Shown one piece after another: positions 7,141-10,666 of a stretch of DNA of 10,666 nt. The notes beneath the pieces were generated by a model. The model was not told where the DNA came from. It worked only from the letters and a program-made list of their open reading frames with translations, and ran no database searches. The DNA is from Pseudomonadota bacterium (GTDB lineage Bacteria > Myxococcota_A > Polyangia > Polyangiales > Polyangiaceae). The stretch spans positions 1 to 10,666 of the forward strand of contig JAEYOT010000359.1 of NCBI GenBank assembly GCA_023411445.1, in the 5' to 3' direction. Made by a program: the position numbers and the translations under genes. Numbering within the stretch: the stretch's first letter is position 1; the number at the start of each line of letters is the position of its first letter.

Positions 7141-7680
7141 ATGAAAACGGCGCTGGTCTTGCTCGCAGAAGGCTTCGAGGAGATCGAAGCGGTGACGATC
7201 GTGGACGTGCTTCGGCGCGGCCAGGTGCAGGTGACGACAGCGTCGCTCGCCGGCAAGCACGTGCGCGGCTCGCACGACATCACGGTGGAGAGCGATACCT
7301 TGCTGGATAGCGTGTCGATCGAGAATTTCGACGCGCTCGTCCTGCCCGGCGGCCCCGCCGCGAAGACGCTGCGCGACGAGCCGCGTGTGCAGGCCGTGAT
7401 CCAGCGCGCAGGAGCGCTTGGCAAGCTGGTAGGCGCCGTGTGCGCAGCGCCCATCGCGCTCGAAGCAGCGGGGATGCTGCAGGGTAAGCGCGCCACGTCT
7501 TACCCCGGTAACCCTTTGCCGAGCGCGCGCTTCGTGGAGGAGCGCGTCGTGGAGGATGGCAACATCGTCACGAGCCGCGGCCCCGGCACCACCATGGCCT
7601 TCGCCTTGAAGCTGGTGGAGCGTCTAAGCGGCCCTGAAATGGCGCAAAAGACGGGCGAAAAAATGCTGTATAATAGTTGA
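7141..7680 (+). CDS. DJ-1/YajL-family protein with intact nucleophile
   Basis: A 179-residue single-domain protein of the DJ-1/ThiJ/PfpI superfamily, very close in plan to human DJ-1 and E. coli YajL: LLAEGFEEIEAV near the N-terminus, VLPGG at 67-71, GAVCAAP at 98-104 and TSRGPGT at 144-150. Cys101 is the nucleophilic-elbow cysteine and Glu16 its usual acidic partner (human Cys106 and Glu18). The position of human His126 is Tyr121 here; YajL also lacks that His, so this is within family range. Family members are cytoplasmic proteins linked to oxidative and carbonyl stress (redox sensing, glyoxalase activity, and a debated deglycase activity). It follows the unknown lipoprotein gene by 12 nt without a clear Shine-Dalgarno site and converges on a second DJ-1-superfamily gene 27 nt away. 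The family assignment is firm; substrate and role are not visible. Confidence 0.93.
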   Translation: MKTALVLLAEGFEEIEAVTIVDVLRRGQVQVTTASLAGKHVRGSHDITVESDTLLDSVSIENFDALVLPGGPAAKTLRDEPRVQAVIQRAGALGKLVGAVCAAPIALEAAGMLQGKRATSYPGNPLPSARFVEERVVEDGNIVTSRGPGTTMAFALKLVERLSGPEMAQKTGEKMLYNS

Positions 7681-7707
7681 TGGCGCCGCGGCACGGCCGA
7701 AAGGGGG
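7681..7707. other. Short gap between convergent DJ-1-superfamily genes
   Basis: These 27 nt separate two facing stop codons. They contain small GC palindromes (GGCGCC, CCGCGG, CGGCCG) but no stem followed by a T-run within the gap. An A-tract at 7658-7663, inside the upstream gene, would read as a T-run for the minus-strand transcript, about 40 nt beyond its stop. A weak terminator is possible but not supported well. Confidence 0.3.
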
Positions 7708-8328
7708 CTACGGCTTGAGCTCGATGGCGATCGTCTCGGTGCCCCAGGCGTAGCCGAGCTCCTGAGCCGTGCCGGACGCTTGCTTCTTGCCGAGCAGCCG
7801 CGCGATCAGCTCGAGGCCTAGCTCGATGGCGGCGCCGTTCTGCGCGGCCGTGATGGCGCGCGGCGAGACGACGGGACCGGGCGTGAGGCGCGGCGTGATG
7901 CTGCCGTCCAGCGCGCGGAGCTCCTCCTGCAAGGCCAGCGTGGTGGCGACCTCGGCGTCGCGCAGCAAGCCAGCGCGCGCCGCGACGAGGGTGCCGAGCC
8001 CGACCGCGAGCGTGAGCGTGAGGCCCTCCCGCACGCGCGTGAGGTACGCGAGCAGGGTGGGATCTTCCAGCGCTTGGCGGGCGCCGTAGCCGCCGGGGAT
8101 GAGGAGCAGCTCCGGATCGGGGCAGCTCTCCAGCGGCGCTGCGGGAGCGACGCGCAGCTGCGCGCGCGTCGACACGGCTCCGCTCTTGGCGGCGATGAGC
8201 TCCGCCTTGACGGCGCGCCAGTTCCACTTACGCCCGGCGCTGGAGCAGACCTCGAGCGGGCCTGCCACATCCAGCAGGTCCATTTCGTCGAAGGCGATGA
8301 CGGCGAGGCGGTAGGGGCGCGTGCGCAT
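7708..8328 (-). CDS. DJ-1/PfpI-superfamily protein lacking the nucleophilic cysteine
   Basis: A 206-residue protein of the PfpI-like/isonitrile-hydratase-like branch of the DJ-1 superfamily. The N-terminus AVIAFDEMDLLDVAGPLEV (9-27) is the typical first strand and acidic segment, LLLIPGGYGAR lies at 75-84, and the C-terminal block ITAAQNGAAIELGLELIARLLG (159-180) matches the usual helix. At the nucleophile elbow, where relatives read V-C-T-G, this protein reads AVGLGTL, with Gly110 (codon 8001-7999, GGG) in place of Cys. A cysteine-based hydratase, protease or deglycase reaction is therefore unlikely; a binding or structural role is inferred. The reading frame is intact with normal codon use, so it does not look like a decaying pseudogene. 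It lies 12 nt downstream of the quinone oxidoreductase gene, with no evident Shine-Dalgarno site, and is probably cotranscribed with it. Confidence 0.88.
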   Translation of the reverse strand: MRTRPYRLAVIAFDEMDLLDVAGPLEVCSSAGRKWNWRAVKAELIAAKSGAVSTRAQLRVAPAAPLESCPDPELLLIPGGYGARQALEDPTLLAYLTRVREGLTLTLAVGLGTLVAARAGLLRDAEVATTLALQEELRALDGSITPRLTPGPVVSPRAITAAQNGAAIELGLELIARLLGKKQASGTAQELGYAWGTETIAIELKP

Positions 8329-8340
8329 CTCTGGATGAGC

Positions 8341-9318
8341 TCAGGGGAGCAGGATGAGCTGGCCGGTGGTGCTGCGCGACTCGAGCGCGCGGTGCGCCTC
8401 CGCGGCCGCGGAGAGCGGGAAACGGGCGCTGATTTCCGGCCGAATCTTGCCTGCCGTGAGCTGAGCGAACAGCGCGCCGGCGCTGGCCAGCAGCTCCTCG
8501 CGGGTGCGGATGTAGGCGAACAGCGTGGGGCGCGTTAGGAACAGCGAGCCCTTGGTGGAGAGGGTGAGCACGTCCAAGAGTGGCGGCTTGCCCGAAGCGT
8601 TGCCGAAGCTGACCAGTAGCCCGCGCGGCGCCAAGCAATCGAGCGAGCCTTCGAAGGTGGCCTTGCCGACCGAGTCGTACACGACCGGGACTCCCTGCGG
8701 ATACAGCTCGCGCACGCGCGCTTTGAAGTCCTCACGAGTATAGACGATGGTGTGCTCAGCGCCGTGCCGGCGAGCAAGCTCTGCCTTCTCGTCCGAGCCG
8801 ACGGTGGCGATCACCTTGGCGCCGAGATCTGCCAGCCACTGCAGCGCCAGCGTGCCGACGCCCCCCGACGCCGCGTGAAACAGCACCGGCTCGGCGAAGC
8901 GCACGGCGTGCACGCGGCGGATCAACAGCTCCACCGTCATGCCCTTCAGCAGCGTGGCGGCTGCTACCTCGTCCGCTACCTCGTCCGGCAAGGGCACGAG
9001 CCGCTCGGCGGGCACCAACGCCGTCGTGGCGTACGCGCCGGGCTTGGACGAGACGTAGGCCACGCGATCGCCCACGCTCAGGCCCAGCCCTTCGCTACCA
9101 GCGCCGAGCTGCTCGATCACGCCCGCCGCCTCGACGCCGAGCGTGGCGGGCAGCGGCAGCCCGTAGAGCCCGGAGCGGTGATAGGTGTCGATCATGTTCA
9201 CGCCGATCGCGCGGTGGCGGATCAACGCCTCCCCGGGGCCGGGCGCGGGCGGGTCGAACGGCTGGAAATCCATGACCTCGGGCCCGCCGGGCTGGGCGAT
9301 ACGAACTCTGTGATCCAT
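8341..9318 (-). CDS. qor: NADPH:quinone oxidoreductase, QorA-type (zinc-free MDR family)
   Basis: A 325-residue cytoplasmic enzyme of the medium-chain dehydrogenase/reductase superfamily, near-identical in length and plan to E. coli QorA (327). It is expected to reduce quinones or related enones with NADPH. Seen: IGVNMIDTYHRSGLY at 38-52, GVEAAGVIEQLG at 61-72, GDRVAY at 83-88, LLKGMTVELL at 123-132, the dinucleotide loop AASGGVG at 149-155 followed by ATVGSDEKAEL, VVYDSVGKATFEGSLDCL at 212-229, and the C-terminal ESRSTTGQLILLP. The zinc-binding cysteines of alcohol dehydrogenases are absent. The DEVADEVA segment is encoded by a perfect 12-bp tandem repeat, but the region is not longer than in QorA. 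The Cys-less DJ-1-like gene follows by 12 nt. A divergent 111-nt interval separates it from ilvE. Other MDR activities such as enoyl reduction cannot be excluded. Confidence 0.94.
   Translation of the reverse strand: MDHRVRIAQPGGPEVMDFQPFDPPAPGPGEALIRHRAIGVNMIDTYHRSGLYGLPLPATLGVEAAGVIEQLGAGSEGLGLSVGDRVAYVSSKPGAYATTALVPAERLVPLPDEVADEVAAATLLKGMTVELLIRRVHAVRFAEPVLFHAASGGVGTLALQWLADLGAKVIATVGSDEKAELARRHGAEHTIVYTREDFKARVRELYPQGVPVVYDSVGKATFEGSLDCLAPRGLLVSFGNASGKPPLLDVLTLSTKGSLFLTRPTLFAYIRTREELLASAGALFAQLTAGKIRPEISARFPLSAAAEAHRALESRSTTGQLILLP
8963..8986. repeat. 12-bp perfect tandem duplication inside the quinone reductase gene
   Basis: Two adjacent copies of GCTACCTCGTCC (8963-8974 and 8975-8986, plus strand) encode the Asp-Glu-Val-Ala repeat in the quinone reductase. 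The frame is preserved because the unit is four codons. Comparison with remembered E. coli QorA shows no extra length here, so it may be convergence on common codons rather than a recent duplication. Confidence 0.7.
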
Positions 9319-9391
9319 GGCGCCGGGCGGAGTCTACAGTGTTTTTCGTGCTTTCGCGCGGCCGCCCGGCCTTCTGTGCTGGTCGCGCGCT

Positions 9392-9411
9392 GACTGGGGG
9401 GACCCCGAGTC
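9392..9411 (+). promoter_or_regulatory. Imperfect inverted repeat / stem-loop just upstream of ilvE
   Basis: GACT at 9392-9395 pairs with AGTC at 9408-9411, and the G-run at 9397-9400 pairs with the C-run at 9403-9406, with one G-G mismatch on the way; 16 of 20 positions are symmetric. The element ends directly before an in-frame GTG (9412) and 18 nt before the preferred ATG (9430). As RNA it could occlude the start; as DNA it could be an operator. No T-run follows, so it is not a typical terminator. Confidence 0.4.
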
Positions 9412-9429
9412 GTGTGGTATCCCAACAGC

Positions 9430-10527
9430 ATGTCGGCTGCTGGCTTTGCCTTGAAACCGAGCACCACACCCAAGCGCGCCGCCGAGCGCGAGGCGATCTT
9501 GAAGGGTGGCCTGGGCTTCGGTCGCCTGTTCACGGAGCACATGGTCACCATTCGTTACGAGAACGGCGCGTGGCAGCGCGGCGAGCTCGTCCCGTACGGT
9601 CCCTTGTCGCTCGATCCTGCCGCCTCCGTGCTGCACTACGGACAGTCGATCTTCGAGGGCTTCAAGGCGTACCGGCAGCCGGACGGCGGCATCGCGACGT
9701 TCCGCCCCGAAGCCAACGGCAAGCGCTTCGCCGCCTCCGCCCGGCGCTTGGCCATGCCGGAGCTACCGGTCGAGCTGTTCGTGGGCGCGGCCGACGTGCT
9801 GCTCGAGCAGGAGCAGGCTTGGGTGCCGAGCGGTGCCGGCGAGAGCATGTACTTGCGCCCGCTGATGATCGCGACCGAGGCGGCGCTCGGCGTGAAGCCG
9901 GCGAAGGAGTACGTGTTTCTGCTGTTTGGCTCGCCGTCGGGCGATTACTTCCCTCAAGGCGTCAAGCCGATCAGCCTGTGGCTGTGCACGGACTACGTGC
10001 GAGCTGCGCCGGGCGGCACGGGCGAAGCCAAGTGCGCCGGCAACTACGCCGCGAGCCTGGTGGCGCAGCAAAAGGCCATCGACGAGGGCTGCGTGCAGGT
10101 GATCTGGCTCGACGCCGTCGAGCGCAAGTGGGTCGAAGAAATGGGCGGCATGAACCTGTTCTTCGTCTACAAGGACGGCAGCGGGCACAAGCTGGTGACG
10201 CCCAAGCTGACCGGCACCCTGCTGGCGGGCGTGACGCGCGACAGCCTGCTCACGTTGGCGGCCGATCTCGGCTACGCCACGGAGGAGCGCATGATTAGCG
10301 TGGAGGATTGGGAGCAGGGCCTCAAGGATGGCTCGCTGGTCGAGGTGTTCGCCTGCGGTACCGCTGCGGTGATCACGCCGGTGGGCGAGGTGAAGTCGGA
10401 CGCTGGCAAGTGGGTGATCAACGGTGGCGAGTTCGGGCCGCACGCGCGCAAGCTGCGCGAGAGCTTGCTCGCGATTCAATACGGCACCAGCCCGGACAAG
10501 CACGGCTGGCTGCACCGCGTGGTCTGA
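9430..10527 (+). CDS. ilvE: Branched-chain amino acid aminotransferase
   Basis: A 365-residue fold-type IV PLP enzyme that interconverts leucine, isoleucine and valine with their 2-oxo acids, using glutamate/2-oxoglutarate. It follows the long (mammalian/mycobacterial) BCAT plan: PYGPLSLDPAASVLHYGQ from residue 55, IFEGFKAYR at 74-82, YLRP at 141-144, GGTGEAKCAGNYAAS at 195-209 with Lys201 as the expected PLP lysine, WLDAVERKWVEEMGGMN at 226-242, and the phosphate-binding ACGTAAVITPV at 308-318. The redox CXXC motif of mammalian BCATs is not present. The ATG at 9430 is preferred by length comparison; a GTG at 9412, six codons upstream, has GGGGGGA 9 nt before it and is a real alternative. The next gene starts immediately after the TGA (TGAATG). 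No other ilv or leu gene is visible. Confidence 0.95.
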   Translation: MSAAGFALKPSTTPKRAAEREAILKGGLGFGRLFTEHMVTIRYENGAWQRGELVPYGPLSLDPAASVLHYGQSIFEGFKAYRQPDGGIATFRPEANGKRFAASARRLAMPELPVELFVGAADVLLEQEQAWVPSGAGESMYLRPLMIATEAALGVKPAKEYVFLLFGSPSGDYFPQGVKPISLWLCTDYVRAAPGGTGEAKCAGNYAASLVAQQKAIDEGCVQVIWLDAVERKWVEEMGGMNLFFVYKDGSGHKLVTPKLTGTLLAGVTRDSLLTLAADLGYATEERMISVEDWEQGLKDGSLVEVFACGTAAVITPVGEVKSDAGKWVINGGEFGPHARKLRESLLAIQYGTSPDKHGWLHRVV

Positions 10528-10666
10528 ATGTGGCGCGGCGCGCTGCCGCTGGCCTTCGCGCTGTCCATCAGCTGCGCCGGGTCGAGCTCGCGCTCGGTCG
10601 AGCTCGACGAGCTCACGGGGCGCAGCGTGCTGTCGCCGCAGCGCTTCGCTGTGCTCAGCTCGCGCC
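10528..10666 (+). CDS. Putative lipoprotein, partial (runs off the window)
   Basis: An open frame starts with the ATG directly abutting the ilvE stop (TGAATG) and continues for 46 residues to the window edge. It begins MWRGALPLAFALSISC, a short hydrophobic signal with Cys16 as possible lipid anchor; the lipobox SISC has Ser at -3 and is atypical. It continues AGSSSRSVELDELTG, a Ser-rich linker start. Third positions are GC-rich, as in the neighbours. The zero-gap junction suggests cotranscription and coupled translation with ilvE. Function cannot be assigned from this fragment. Confidence 0.65.
   Translation, partial: MWRGALPLAFALSISCAGSSSRSVELDELTGRSVLSPQRFAVLSSR

Noticed and set aside
5812..7275. 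487-codon open frame on the minus strand over the unknown lipoprotein and DJ-1 genes
   Set aside because: The translation is dominated by Arg, His, Ala and Leu, typical of an antisense shadow in GC-rich DNA, while the plus strand carries a signal peptide and a clear DJ-1 family protein.
7681..7707. Intrinsic terminator between the convergent DJ-1-superfamily genes
   Set aside because: Only short 4-6 bp GC palindromes are present and no T-run follows them directly on either strand.
9339..10298. 319-codon plus-strand frame overlapping ilvE in another frame
   Set aside because: It is Arg/Gly/Ala-rich with no domain, whereas the ilvE frame matches the whole aminotransferase family.
1..10666. 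Mobile element, CRISPR array, prophage or toxin-antitoxin/defence island
   Set aside because: No transposase, integrase, spaced repeats or defence-family motifs were found; the lone methyltransferase sits between housekeeping-type genes without a nuclease.

Overview
The window looks like ordinary chromosomal DNA from a high-GC delta-proteobacterium-like organism, most likely a myxobacterium of the Polyangia/Sorangium type. This is inferred from the strong GC bias at third codon positions, the crowd of Ser/Gly/Ala-rich lipoproteins, and the gene families present; no rRNA or other phylogenetic marker is in the window. Nine complete genes and one partial gene fill almost all of the sequence. I see no tRNA, rRNA, insertion sequence, CRISPR array, integrase or prophage gene.

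Left part (1-1350): a short leader of undecided content, then a plus-strand gene for a secreted lipoprotein with a glutamine-amidotransferase/ThuA-like fold. It converges, with a 4-nt gap, on a tightly packed minus-strand operon (5680 down to 1355). In transcription order this operon holds a PlsB-family glycerol-3-phosphate acyltransferase, a MepA-like (M74) murein endopeptidase that is predicted to be a lipoprotein, and a beta-class DNA methyltransferase. The first junction is TGACATG and the second is a TTGA stop/start overlap with a TTG start, so translational coupling is likely. The operon joins phospholipid synthesis, peptidoglycan cleavage and a DNA methyltransferase that has no visible restriction partner.

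Middle part (5681-8328): a 98-nt divergent promoter region separates plsB from a plus-strand lipoprotein of unknown function. This is followed after 12 nt by a DJ-1/YajL-type protein with an intact nucleophilic cysteine. Convergent to it is a second DJ-1/PfpI-superfamily gene in which the nucleophile position is glycine.

Right part (8341-10666): the second DJ-1-like gene lies 12 nt downstream of a QorA-type NADPH:quinone oxidoreductase on the minus strand, a possible small carbonyl/oxidative-stress neighbourhood with the active DJ-1 gene. Divergent from it is ilvE (branched-chain aminotransferase), with a stem-loop just before its start, followed without a gap by the beginning of another putative lipoprotein that runs off the window.

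Nothing here proves a new biological system. The most unusual items are the DJ-1 paralogue lacking its cysteine beside a quinone reductase, and the coupled plsB-mepA-methyltransferase operon.
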